Assembly (NCBI GenBank): GCA_964411505.1
Contig: CAYPLH010000022.1
Span: 1 to 57,973, forward strand
DNA: 57,973 nucleotides
Source: CAYPLH01 sp964411505
GTDB taxonomy: Bacteria > Bacillota > Clostridia > CAYPLH01 > DUMO01
Direction of reading: 5' to 3'
Shown here: positions 34,972-43,986 of the stretch, piece after piece
How positions within the stretch are numbered: position 1 is the first letter of the stretch
Layout of the letters: every line of letters starts with the position of its first letter
Made by a program: the position numbers and the translations under genes
Notes under the pieces: generated by a model
What the model was told of the DNA's origin: nothing
Database searches by the model: none
The model's input: the letters and a program-made list of their open reading frames with translations, nothing else

Positions 34972-36042
34972 ATGAAATCAGTTTTGGTTTTGGAAGATGG
35001 CACATATTTTGCCGGTGAAGCCTTCGGCAAAGAAGGAGAAGTTTTTGGTGAAGTGGTTTTTAATACTAGCATGACAGGTTATCAAGAGGTTTTGACAGAT
35101 CCTTCATATAACGGACAAATAGTTGCTATGACTTATCCTTTGATAGGTAATTATGGATTTAATGGGGAAGACAGCAATGCAAAGAAGCCCTATTTGCAGG
35201 GATTCATTGTCAAAGAGTTATGTGATGCTGCAAGTAATTGGAGAAAAGTAGGGGAGCCTGAAGATTTTTTTATAAAGCATAATATTACAGGAATAAAAGG
35301 TATTGATACACGAGCGCTTACACAACACTTAAGACAGTTTGGAAGCATGTACGGTATGATATCAACAGTTACTGGAAACATTGATGTGCTGCTTGAAAAC
35401 CTAGTTAAAAGCAAGCAGAGAAAAAGAGACTTAGTCATGGAAGTTACTACAGAATCGTGCGTACATGAGCCTGGTTCAGGTAAAAGGGTTGTGGTGTTAG
35501 ATTTTGGTGTAAGAAACGATATTACGGCTTCTTTAAAAAAGAGAAACCTTGATATATATGTGATGCCGGCTGATTCAACTGTCAGTGAGATTATGAGCTA
35601 TAATCCTGACGGAATATTATTGACAAATGGTCCTGGGGACCCGAGAGATATTCCTTATGCCATAAATACTGTGAAACAGCTTGTAGGTAAAAAGCCGATT
35701 CTTGGAATATGCATGGGACATCAGCTTTTAGGTCTTGCACTCGGGCAAAACATATATAAATTAAAGTTTGGTCATCATGGAAGCAATCATCCGGTAAGAG
35801 ATTTTAACACCAGCAAGTGTTATATAACTTCGCAGAATCATAACTATGCTCTTTCAAAAGGTACTGACCATGATATTGTTATAACGCACTTGAATATAAA
35901 TGATAACACTATAGAAGGGTTCAGACACAGGCATCTTCCTATAGTTGGTATTCAGTACCATCCTGAGGAAGAGCAGGAAACCGGTGATTGTGCATATATA
36001 TTTGATGATTTTGTGAGAATGATGGATAAAACATCAGTGTAA
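34972..36042 (+). CDS. carA: Carbamoyl-phosphate synthase small subunit
   Basis: A 356-residue glutamine amidotransferase subunit that supplies ammonia to CarB. The N-terminal domain has LEDGTYFAGEAFG and FNTSMTGYQEVLTDPSY. The class I amidotransferase domain has the catalytic Cys in GICMGHQLLG, then SQNHNYAL and the His/Glu pair in YHPEE. The ATG at 34972 with GAGGAAG upstream is preferred. A 200-bp spacer separates it from argD; it has an ACTTTAG/CTAAAGT inverted repeat (about 34853-34868) but no convincing ARG box, so it is probably read from the argD promoter. Confidence 0.95.
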   Translation: MKSVLVLEDGTYFAGEAFGKEGEVFGEVVFNTSMTGYQEVLTDPSYNGQIVAMTYPLIGNYGFNGEDSNAKKPYLQGFIVKELCDAASNWRKVGEPEDFFIKHNITGIKGIDTRALTQHLRQFGSMYGMISTVTGNIDVLLENLVKSKQRKRDLVMEVTTESCVHEPGSGKRVVVLDFGVRNDITASLKKRNLDIYVMPADSTVSEIMSYNPDGILLTNGPGDPRDIPYAINTVKQLVGKKPILGICMGHQLLGLALGQNIYKLKFGHHGSNHPVRDFNTSKCYITSQNHNYALSKGTDHDIVITHLNINDNTIEGFRHRHLPIVGIQYHPEEEQETGDCAYIFDDFVRMMDKTSV

Positions 36043-36171
36043 ACATTTGGAATAAATACTATGTAATAGACGCAATATTGGCATTGCGGCGTAAACGCAT
36101 GAATTTTAGGATACAGATTATAAAGATTGTTAAAAATGGATTGCTGCAGTAATTAGATTTTGGAGGAAACT

Positions 36172-39100
36172 ATGCCAAAGAGAACTGACATAAAAAAGGT
36201 ACTTGTTATTGGCTCAGGACCAATTATAATAGGTCAGGCAGCTGAATTTGACTACTCGGGGACACAAGCATGTCGAGCTTTAAAAGAGGAGGGTGTAGAA
36301 GTTGTTCTTGTAAACAGTAACCCTGCTACTATAATGACTGATTTAGACAGTGCAGATAAGGTTTATATTGAGCCTATTACTGTTGAATTTGTTAAGAAAG
36401 TTATAAAAAGAGAGAAACCTGATGGAATCCTAGCGTCCCTTGGCGGTCAGACTGGCCTTAACATGGCAGTGGAACTGGCTGAAGATGGTATCCTTGATGA
36501 GATGGGCATAGAACTTTTGGGTACATCATTAGAATCAATAAAGAAAGCTGAGGACAGAGAACTTTTTAAGCAAACTATGCAGGATATTGGAGAAAAGGTT
36601 CCCCACAGCACAATAGCAACCAACCTGAAGGATGCAGAAAAATTTGCCCGTGAGGTGGGGCTTCCCATAATTGTACGTCCTGCTTACACTCTTGGAGGCT
36701 CGGGGGGCGGGATTGCAAACACTTTCGAGGAATTTAAATATATATGTGGCAAGGGTTTAAAATATAGTAGAATACACCAGGTATTGCTGGAGCAGAGCGT
36801 TGCAGGATGGAAAGAAATTGAATATGAGGTTGTAAGAGATAGCAATGACAACTGTATTGTAGTTTGCAACATGGAAAATTTTGATCCGGTTGGAGTTCAC
36901 ACCGGGGATAGTATTGTAGTTGCACCGAGTCAAACTTTGTCTGGTAAGGAATATCAGATGCTTAGAAAGGCTTCTATAAAGATTATCAGGGCATTGGATA
37001 TTAAAGGAGGCTGTAATATTCAGTTTGCACTTAACCCTGACAGTTATGAATATGTATTAATAGAAGTCAATCCTAGAGTTAGCCGATCCAGTGCGCTTGC
37101 ATCAAAGGCAACTGGGTATCCTATTGCCCGCATAACAGCAAAAATAGGTTTGGGGCTTAATCTGGACGAGATAATGAATCCGATTACACAAAATACTTAT
37201 GCAATTTTTGAACCATCTTTAGATTATATTGTTACAAAGGTTCCAAGGTGGCCTTTTGACAAGTTTACGACTGCCGATAGAAATATTGGTACACAAATGA
37301 AAGCCACGGGAGAGGTTATGGCAATAGGACGAACTTTTGAGGAATCTCTTCTTAAAGCAATAGACTCTCTAGATATTAAGTTTAACTATCAGCTAGGGCT
37401 TAGCTTATTTGAAAACAAATCTGCGGAGGAACTGGTTGAAATAATCAAACATCCTGATGAGCAAAGAATATTTGCAATATGTAAAGCATTGCAAAAGGGT
37501 GTAGCAGCAAAGATAATTCATGATGTAACAAAAATAGATATGTTTTTTCTAAGCAAGCTTAAAAAAATAGTTGATGTAGCCAATGAAGTTAAAAATGCAG
37601 GTATTGCATGGCTGGATTATGAGCTTTATTCAAAAGCAAAACAGGTTGGTTTTGGAGATTCATATATAGCAAACCTTGTCAATGTGCCGTTGGATAGCGT
37701 GCTAAAGCTTCGAAAGAATTTTCCGATAAAGCCTGTTTATAAAATGGTTGATACATGTGCAGGTGAATATGAAGCTGTGACTCCTTATTATTACTCAACC
37801 TACGAGGAAAAAGATGAGGTAATGCCGGGAAGACAAAAGAAGGTTATTGTTATAGGTTCAGGTCCCATAAGAATAGGGCAGGGAATTGAGTTTGATTATT
37901 GCAGTGTTCATTCAGTAAAGACACTTAAAAGTATGGGTATTGAGTCAATTATAATAAACAACAACCCCGAAACAGTAAGCACTGATTTTGATATATCGGA
38001 TAAGCTTTATTTTGAACCACTTACAAAAGAGTGCGTACTAGATATAGTTGAGAAGGAAAACCCACTGGGAGTTATTGTGCAGTTTGGAGGTCAGACATCA
38101 ATCAATCTTGCAGGACCACTTACAAAAGAGGGGGTAAATATCCTGGGAACATCAGTCGCTGACACTGACCTTGCAGAAGATAGGGATAAATTTTTAAAAT
38201 TGCTTGAAAAGCTGCATATACCAATTCCACAGGGGGATACAGCATTTTCTTTAGAAGAAGCTGAAATTATAGCCAACAGAATAGGTTATCCGGTGCTGGT
38301 AAGACCATCTTATGTGTTAGGTGGCAGGGCGATGGAAATTGTATATAACAATGACATGCTCAAGGAATATATGAACATGGCGGTTGACATTTCAAAGGAG
38401 CACTGTATTTTGATAGATAAATATATTGAGGGAAAGGAGCTTGAGGTTGATGGGCTTTGCGATGGAAACGATGTGTTGATTCCGGGAATAATTGAGCATA
38501 TTGAAAGAGCAGGTGTACACTCAGGAGACAGTATGGCTGTTTATCCAACGCGCACTGTAAGCCAAAAGGTAAAGGACACCATAGTTGATTACACAGTTAA
38601 GCTTGCCAGAGCGTTAAATATAATAGGTGTTTTTAACATTCAGTTTGTAGTGGACAAAAACGAAAATGTTTATGTAATAGAAGTGAACCCACGAGCCAGC
38701 CGGACAGTACCTATAATGAGCAAAATTACCGGGATGCCAATAATCAATATAGCTACCCAAATAATAATGGGAAAAACCTTAAGAGAGCTGGGATATAAGC
38801 CGGGTCTTGTACCCGAAGGAGAATTTACCTGTGTTAAGGCTCCGGTATTTTCTTTTTCAAAGCTTACTACAGTTGATACATTCTTAGGTCCTGAGATGAA
38901 ATCAACGGGAGAGGTTATGGGGGTAGACAAAGATTATCATCATGCTATGTATAAGGCAATTACCGCAACAGGCTTAAATCTGCCTGAGGGAGGAATGGTA
39001 CTTTTATCGGTAGCTCAAAGAGATAAGGATTTCTGTATTAAAGTTGCAAGGAAACTTTTGAGTTTGGGTTATGAACTTATTGCGACTAGGGATTCTTTTG

Positions 39101-39423
39101 ATTACCTCGTTGAGGAAAATATAGAAGTAAGCTTTGTGCCCGATGAAGAGATATTGGAAAAAATTAAAGGCGACAGTGTTGCAATGGTTGTAAACACTCC
39201 GGTAAGAGGCGAGGTTCCCGCAAAGCTGGGTTACGACATCCGCAGAACATCAATTGAGTATAATATCACATGCATTACATCTTTAGATACTGCAAATGCT
39301 ATGTTGGAAATAATGGAATGTCGTATGAATACTAAGGATTTTAGCATTTATTCGCTGGATGAGTACTCTGTTTATGATAATAGGAAGCAAGGGGACGGTT
39401 CTCTTACTTCCAAAATGCAGTGA
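36172..39423 (+). CDS. carB: Carbamoyl-phosphate synthase large subunit
   Basis: A 1083-residue enzyme with two ATP-grasp halves: VLVIGSGPIIIGQAAEFDYS near the start and VIVIGSGPIRIGQGIEFDY near residue 560, each followed by a grasp domain (VRPAYTLGGSGGG and VRPSYVLGGRAMEI). A C-terminal MGS-like allosteric domain begins around residue 930. It makes carbamoyl phosphate from bicarbonate, two ATP and CarA-derived ammonia for arginine (and pyrimidine) synthesis. GGAGG precedes the ATG by 5 nt. It lies between carA and argF. Confidence 0.97.
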   Translation: MPKRTDIKKVLVIGSGPIIIGQAAEFDYSGTQACRALKEEGVEVVLVNSNPATIMTDLDSADKVYIEPITVEFVKKVIKREKPDGILASLGGQTGLNMAVELAEDGILDEMGIELLGTSLESIKKAEDRELFKQTMQDIGEKVPHSTIATNLKDAEKFAREVGLPIIVRPAYTLGGSGGGIANTFEEFKYICGKGLKYSRIHQVLLEQSVAGWKEIEYEVVRDSNDNCIVVCNMENFDPVGVHTGDSIVVAPSQTLSGKEYQMLRKASIKIIRALDIKGGCNIQFALNPDSYEYVLIEVNPRVSRSSALASKATGYPIARITAKIGLGLNLDEIMNPITQNTYAIFEPSLDYIVTKVPRWPFDKFTTADRNIGTQMKATGEVMAIGRTFEESLLKAIDSLDIKFNYQLGLSLFENKSAEELVEIIKHPDEQRIFAICKALQKGVAAKIIHDVTKIDMFFLSKLKKIVDVANEVKNAGIAWLDYELYSKAKQVGFGDSYIANLVNVPLDSVLKLRKNFPIKPVYKMVDTCAGEYEAVTPYYYSTYEEKDEVMPGRQKKVIVIGSGPIRIGQGIEFDYCSVHSVKTLKSMGIESIIINNNPETVSTDFDISDKLYFEPLTKECVLDIVEKENPLGVIVQFGGQTSINLAGPLTKEGVNILGTSVADTDLAEDRDKFLKLLEKLHIPIPQGDTAFSLEEAEIIANRIGYPVLVRPSYVLGGRAMEIVYNNDMLKEYMNMAVDISKEHCILIDKYIEGKELEVDGLCDGNDVLIPGIIEHIERAGVHSGDSMAVYPTRTVSQKVKDTIVDYTVKLARALNIIGVFNIQFVVDKNENVYVIEVNPRASRTVPIMSKITGMPIINIATQIIMGKTLRELGYKPGLVPEGEFTCVKAPVFSFSKLTTVDTFLGPEMKSTGEVMGVDKDYHHAMYKAITATGLNLPEGGMVLLSVAQRDKDFCIKVARKLLSLGYELIATRDSFDYLVEENIEVSFVPDEEILEKIKGDSVAMVVNTPVRGEVPAKLGYDIRRTSIEYNITCITSLDTANAMLEIMECRMNTKDFSIYSLDEYSVYDNRKQGDGSLTSKMQ

Positions 39424-39532
39424 AGATCTCTGGAACAATACTTACGGGAAAACAATGAAATCACCCCTATGACACTGCAAATACATGAGAGGTAACTTCT
39501 GACCTGAGATGGGAACATAGAAGATGTAACAC

Positions 39533-39652
39533 GATTAATACCTAAAAAGCATATTAGTTGAACTTTGCATACAACATATAGTATCAGAGTGATTTTTTCT
39601 GCAGTATATAGTGTATGTGAAGTTAGTTCAACTTACTTCTTGGGAAATAATC
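39533..39652. repeat. Inverted-repeat element, family D, 120-bp copy upstream of argF
   Basis: Ends are GATTAATACCTAAAAAG (39533 on) and, complemented, GATTATTTCCCAAGAAG (ending 39652). Similarity continues inward through GTTGAAC and CATA. Shorter relatives lie at 42391-42453 and 45124-45169. It fills much of the carB-argF spacer; otherwise the spacer has no gene. Confidence 0.7.
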
Positions 39653-39697
39653 ATAACGCAACAAAACAATTAATAATTGGAATTGGAAGTGAAATTA

Positions 39698-40615
39698 ATG
39701 AAACATTTAATCAGCATTCATGATTTATCGTTATCAGAAATTAATAAAATCTTTGAGCTTTCAGCAAAGCTTAAGCTTGAGAAAAAACAGGGAATACCTC
39801 ACCCCATTTTGAAGGGTAAAACCCTTGGTATGATTTTTACCAAATCTTCAACAAGAACACGTGTCTCTTTTGAGACAGGTATGTATCAGCTAGGGGGGAA
39901 TGCAATATTTCTCAGCTCTGATGATATCCAAATAGGTAGAGGTGAAAGCATAAATGATACGGCAAAAGTGCTTTCAAGATATATTGATGGCATAATGATA
40001 AGGACATTTGCGCACAGTGATGTTGAGGAACTTGCTAAGTATGGAAGTATTCCTATAATAAATGGTCTTACTGATTTGCTGCATCCGTGTCAGATTCTTG
40101 CAGATCTTTTTACAGTGCTTGAACACAAAGGAACGCTTAAAGGACTTAAGCTTGCATATGTAGGTGATGGAAACAATATTGCAAACTCACTTTTGTATGG
40201 TTGTGCAAAGGTAGGTATGGACATTTTCATAGCAACTCCAAAGGGGTATGAGTGTAATGTACAGGTTATAAAAGAGGCTTTGAACGATTCAAAAGAATCA
40301 GGTTGCCGGATTAACCTGGCACAAGACCCATGGGAAGCCGTGGAAAATGCCGATGTTGTGTATACCGATACATGGATAAGCATGGGACAGGAAAGTGAAA
40401 AGGATAAAAAGGTTAAATTATTTCAGGATTATCAAGTAAACAGTAAATTGTTTTCAGCTGCAAAAAAAGATGCAATATTTTTGCATTGCCTTCCTGCATA
40501 CAGAGGATTTGAGGTTACAGCTGAAATTATTGATGGTCCCAATACAGTTGTTTTTGATGAAGCGGAAAACAGGCTCCATGTGCAAAAAGCAATTATGGCA
40601 CTCCTTATGGGGTAG
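39698..40615 (+). CDS. argF: Ornithine carbamoyltransferase
   Basis: A 305-residue transcarbamoylase making citrulline from ornithine and carbamoyl phosphate. Motifs: SSTRTR (residues ~50-55, carbamoyl-phosphate binding), HPCQILAD, the ornithine-site region DTWISMGQE, and FLHCLPAYRG with the catalytic Cys. The ATG at 39698 has GGAAGTG upstream. It ends the argD-carA-carB-argF series and is followed by a G/T-rich repeat spacer. Confidence 0.95.
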   Translation: MKHLISIHDLSLSEINKIFELSAKLKLEKKQGIPHPILKGKTLGMIFTKSSTRTRVSFETGMYQLGGNAIFLSSDDIQIGRGESINDTAKVLSRYIDGIMIRTFAHSDVEELAKYGSIPIINGLTDLLHPCQILADLFTVLEHKGTLKGLKLAYVGDGNNIANSLLYGCAKVGMDIFIATPKGYECNVQVIKEALNDSKESGCRINLAQDPWEAVENADVVYTDTWISMGQESEKDKKVKLFQDYQVNSKLFSAAKKDAIFLHCLPAYRGFEVTAEIIDGPNTVVFDEAENRLHVQKAIMALLMG

Positions 40616-40803
40616 TTGGGAAGTTGGAATGGTTGGTTTGGTTGGGAAGCTGTTTTAAGTTGTGGAAGGTTAGAGGCTTGGAAGGTTGACCTGTGGCTAT
40701 ACTTGACTAGCTAGATACACAGGCAAGTGGAAGTTTAGTTGATGAGGTTTTGGAAGATCTGGGAAGCAGGAAATATGGGAAGATGATTAGTTAGTTGGTT
40801 GGA
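40616..40803 (+). repeat. G/T-rich degenerate GTTGG spacer after argF
   Basis: Starting at the argF stop, GTTGGGAAGTTGGAATGGTTGG and similar G/T-rich units run for ~190 bp with little C. It resembles 7782-7909 and the sense strand after argC, including the shared start TAGTTGGG. No gene is present. Confidence 0.7.
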
Positions 40804-40839
40804 GCTATGCAATTTGTTCAGGAATTGTTCATTTAAGAG

Positions 40840-41328
40840 GTGATTAAAATCCAGTACTACTCATTTGTTATAAAAAAAGCGGCAGTGGAAGATGCAGAGG
40901 CAATAATCGAAATCATCCGCGAAGCGTTTGAAAAATATAAGATTGATGCAGGTATAAACACTGAGATTGATGCACTTAATGAGTCAGTAGAAGATGTTAA
41001 ATTAGACATACTTAAAAAGCATGTGTTTATCGCTTATGTAGACGAAAAACCGGTAGGCACTATAAGGGTGGAAATATTGCCTGACAATACTGCGCGTATA
41101 ACCCGTTTCGGAGTGAAAATAAAGTATAGCAATAACGGAGTGGGTAAGTCATTAATTGGAGTAGTTGACCAGCTGCTAAGCAGCAAAGGAGTAAAGAAAG
41201 TAGGACTGTATACTGCATCAAAGCATGCAAGCCTTGTGTCCTTCTATTATGCAAGGGGATTCTATGTGGATTATACTGATAAGAGTAAGGGTTATACCAG
41301 AGCATTTATGATAAAGGAGTACAGTTAA
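40840..41328 (+). CDS. GNAT-family N-acetyltransferase
   Basis: About 162 residues with the GNAT fold: IKKAAVEDAEAIIEIIREAF at the start, VFIAYVDEKPVGTIRV (beta4), ITRFGVKIKYSNNGVGKSLI with the acetyl-CoA-binding loop, and LYTASKHASLVSFYYARGFY near the end. The substrate is unknown. Start is uncertain: GTG at 40840 sits in the ribosome site AAGAGGTGA; an ATC at 40849 would be better spaced. Position between argF and argB raises the idea of a short N-acetylglutamate synthase, but nothing in the sequence proves it. Confidence 0.75.
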   Translation: MIKIQYYSFVIKKAAVEDAEAIIEIIREAFEKYKIDAGINTEIDALNESVEDVKLDILKKHVFIAYVDEKPVGTIRVEILPDNTARITRFGVKIKYSNNGVGKSLIGVVDQLLSSKGVKKVGLYTASKHASLVSFYYARGFYVDYTDKSKGYTRAFMIKEYS

Positions 41329-41352
41329 CACTAATTGACCAACACGATATAC

Positions 41353-41661
41353 TCATAGTGCTCTACAGTATTTGTGAAGTATATAATTCTTATAATCCCA
41401 TTTCCCAAATAAATGCATACTTTTGGGATTGCCATGTTCAATAACCATTTTACATATAGGTACGGTTAATTTTACATTTTGAGCAATAGATTTATTGTTC
41501 ACATAATTTGTTACATACCCTTCTGGCACTTCAATCCAATCAAATGTCGGAGTAATATGAGGGTCGGTTTTTTCATACACTGCTTTTTGAATCAACAAGG
41601 CATCAACAGTAGGAGGTAGCCCTAATATTGCCTTCTTTCTACCTTTAACTCTTATGCATCG
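41353..41661 (-). pseudogene. Truncated coding remnant, unknown family
   Basis: 102 codons are open on the minus strand, with clear protein-like composition (VKGRKKAILGLPPTVDALL, then TFDWIEVPEGYVTN and GKWDYKNYILHKY at the end). There is no ATG, GTG or TTG with a ribosome site near the front; the frame is closed upstream by TAA, so the N-terminus is missing. It is probably a decayed gene. A TTG at 41598 would give 81 residues if translated. I do not recognise the family. Confidence 0.5.
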
Positions 41662-41773
41662 TTATTTATATTATTGCATCAATTCTTTATATAATGCAAT
41701 AGTGAAGACGTGGAATTATAAGGGTTAGTAAAAATCATATCTCCAACCTTTAACTTTTCATTTTTTATTCACA

Positions 41774-42340
41774 TTACTCACTTGGATACTTTTCCTGAAT
41801 TTTTTCTTTAATCTCCTTAAGCTTTTTAAAATATTTTTTAAACTTAACTCCAAGGTCATAATCATAATGTCCTGCAAGATATCCGAGCAATGAAATAACA
41901 GGGATTGCGAGGTTAGCTATTATGTAGCCTAAAGCACCATTGTCTGCAATGGATATGAAAAAATATATAGGACCTAAAAGCCCTTTAATAAGAGCAGGCT
42001 TTAATACTTCAAGTACTTCACCAAAGGTAAAAGAAAATAGAACGATTTCAATGATTATAAAAGGAACAAATCCAATTAAGCCAAGGACTATACCCTTCCA
42101 GGGATATGGCATCATCGTTTCAGAATATTGAGGTCTTTTTTCCTTAAATGCCAGAGCCTTCATATCAGAATATGTAATTAGGGCCATCAATAGAAATATA
42201 AACAGTGAAAAAAGTGGTAGCCACTTAAGAAAGTTTTCTTTCGTGAAACTTAAAAATGGATAAAGAAAAATAATAAATAAAATCAATGATATACAGTAAT
42301 CATAAAAAACCTTCAAACCGCCTTTTATATGGTTAAGCAA
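41774..42340 (-). CDS. Hypothetical multi-pass membrane protein
   Basis: A 188-residue protein with four to five hydrophobic segments (about 11-28, 38-55, 82-108, 124-142, 148-165) and a basic, lysine-rich C-terminus (KKYFKKLKEIKEKIQEKY). Not recognised. The TTG at 42340 is chosen because AAGGAGAGG lies ~6 nt upstream; the frame is open further up to 42403. Upstream lies a family D inverted-repeat element, and it is flanked by argB (same strand) and a gene remnant. Confidence 0.65.
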   Translation of the reverse strand: MLNHIKGGLKVFYDYCISLILFIIFLYPFLSFTKENFLKWLPLFSLFIFLLMALITYSDMKALAFKEKRPQYSETMMPYPWKGIVLGLIGFVPFIIIEIVLFSFTFGEVLEVLKPALIKGLLGPIYFFISIADNGALGYIIANLAIPVISLLGYLAGHYDYDLGVKFKKYFKKLKEIKEKIQEKYPSE

Positions 42341-42390
42341 TAGTATCCTCTCCTTCAGACTGTGATAATGTATAAAATAAGTTACTTTGT

Positions 42391-42453
42391 GATTATTTCC
42401 CAATAGTTAGTTGAACTAAATTCATATACTATATTATGCTTTGGGCATTAATC
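42391..42453. repeat. Inverted-repeat element, family D, 63-bp copy
   Basis: Ends GATTATTTCCCAA (42391-42403) and TTGGGCATTAATC (42441-42453) are inverted; inside is AGTTAGTTGAACTAAATTC, as in the 120-bp copy. A more diverged relative may span about 42467-42593 (right end CTTTTTGGGTATTAGTCA). These fill most of the argB downstream spacer. Confidence 0.6.
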
Positions 42454-42670
42454 ACTTTGTGACAAAATCATTTATTCCCCCAAATGTAATCTGAGCTAAT
42501 CTCTCATACAATATATAACCGTAGGTAGAAACATTGTAAAGATTATATCTTATTATACGAAGTACAACTAATGTACTTTTTGGGTATTAGTCATTACATA
42601 AAGTATACAACAATAAAACAACTTTGAAAAGTAAAAAAACTTGCAGGGAGCAATTTACGCCACTAGTTAT

Positions 42671-42752
42671 TTCAGTTCACAGGTAGCTGATGAGGTATAA
42701 CCATACCTTCAGCAGAAAACCTTGCAATGTCATAGGCTAAGCGTAGGAAGGT
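42671..42752. repeat. Diverged copy of foldback family B
   Basis: CAGTTCACAGGTAGCTGATG resembles the left tip of the 4974 element, and GCAATGTCATAGGCTAAGCG matches its next block loosely. It lies just downstream of argB (minus strand). Confidence 0.45.
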
Positions 42753-42786
42753 AGGTGGTAAGGTTACCTTAAAAATAGGGCATTGA

Positions 42787-43701
42787 CTATAGCTGCTCAG
42801 AGCTGTGATAAGGAATCTTTTCTTTAACGATCATTGTACCTATTCCCTTGTTGGTGAATATCTCCAGAAGTATGCAATGTGGAATCCTTCCGTCTATAAT
42901 GTGGGTTCTGTTCACGCCCTTTTTTAAAGCTTCAATGCAGCCATTTACCTTAGGAATCATACCTCCGTCAATTACCTTGCTGCTGATAAGTTCGTATGCT
43001 TCTGTAATTGTAAGGGCAGAATAAACGGTGTTATCATCTTTTGATTTTCTTACTCCTTCTACATCAGTAAGCAGCATAAGTTTTTCTGCTTTTAGAGCTG
43101 CAGCTATTTCACCTGCTACTGTGTCAGCATTAATGTTATAGCTTTTTCCGTCTTTACCCACTCCAATAGGTGCAATAACAGGTATATATTCATCTTGTGC
43201 TATTAGCTCAATTACTTTTGAATTAATACCTGTAATTTTTCCGACATAACCAAGATTGCTTTCTTTTCCGTCAACGCAAGTTGTATATTGCTCGCATTCT
43301 ATAAGATTTCCATCAACTCCGCTAAGACCTATAGCTTTACCACCTTTTAAATTGAGCATCGAAACAATTTCTTTGTTTGTTTTTCCTATAAGAACCATTT
43401 GGACTATCTCCATAGTTTCGGCATCGGTTACACGCAGACCATTTATAAATTTACTTTGAACGTTTTGCTTAGAAAGTGTTTTGTTTATGTCCGGACCACC
43501 ACCATGCACAACAACAGGATTCATTCCGATATATTTTAAAAGTGTGATGTCCTCCATAACGGAGTTTTTCAAATCATCATCGATCATTGCATTACCGCCG
43601 TATTTTATGACTACTGTTTTACCATAAAGTCTTTGAATATAGGGCAAAGCTTCAATTAATGTTGCTGCCTTCTTTATTATAGCCTGCATTTGTTCAGACA
43701 C
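42787..43701 (-). CDS. argB: Acetylglutamate kinase
   Basis: A 304-residue amino-acid kinase phosphorylating N-acetylglutamate. Motifs: VVIKYGGNAMIDDDL (phosphate loop), VVVHGGGPDINKTL (substrate binding), VTDAETMEIVQMVL, and NINADTVAGEIAAALKAEKL with LLTDVEGV near the C-terminus. The GTG at 43701 has GGGAGGG 7 nt upstream; an upstream ATG would only add 15 residues of spacer-like sequence. The N-terminal ~25 residues are of the type that helps form the arginine-inhibited hexamer. It follows argC across a microsatellite-bearing spacer. Confidence 0.95.
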   Translation of the reverse strand: MSEQMQAIIKKAATLIEALPYIQRLYGKTVVIKYGGNAMIDDDLKNSVMEDITLLKYIGMNPVVVHGGGPDINKTLSKQNVQSKFINGLRVTDAETMEIVQMVLIGKTNKEIVSMLNLKGGKAIGLSGVDGNLIECEQYTTCVDGKESNLGYVGKITGINSKVIELIAQDEYIPVIAPIGVGKDGKSYNINADTVAGEIAAALKAEKLMLLTDVEGVRKSKDDNTVYSALTITEAYELISSKVIDGGMIPKVNGCIEALKKGVNRTHIIDGRIPHCILLEIFTNKGIGTMIVKEKIPYHSSEQL

Positions 43702-43806
43702 GAGAACGCCCTCCCTTTTTATTTTCCTTAAGTATCTTAATTTCACTAATGACTACTCACTTATATTTTTATGAACTCCACTGTTTTCCAACCTTCTAAA
43801 TTTCCA

Positions 43807-43937
<131 letters not shown>

Positions 43938-43986
43938 ACGAACTACTTATTTTTCAACTATCTCTGACAAACCAACTGCCCAACTA

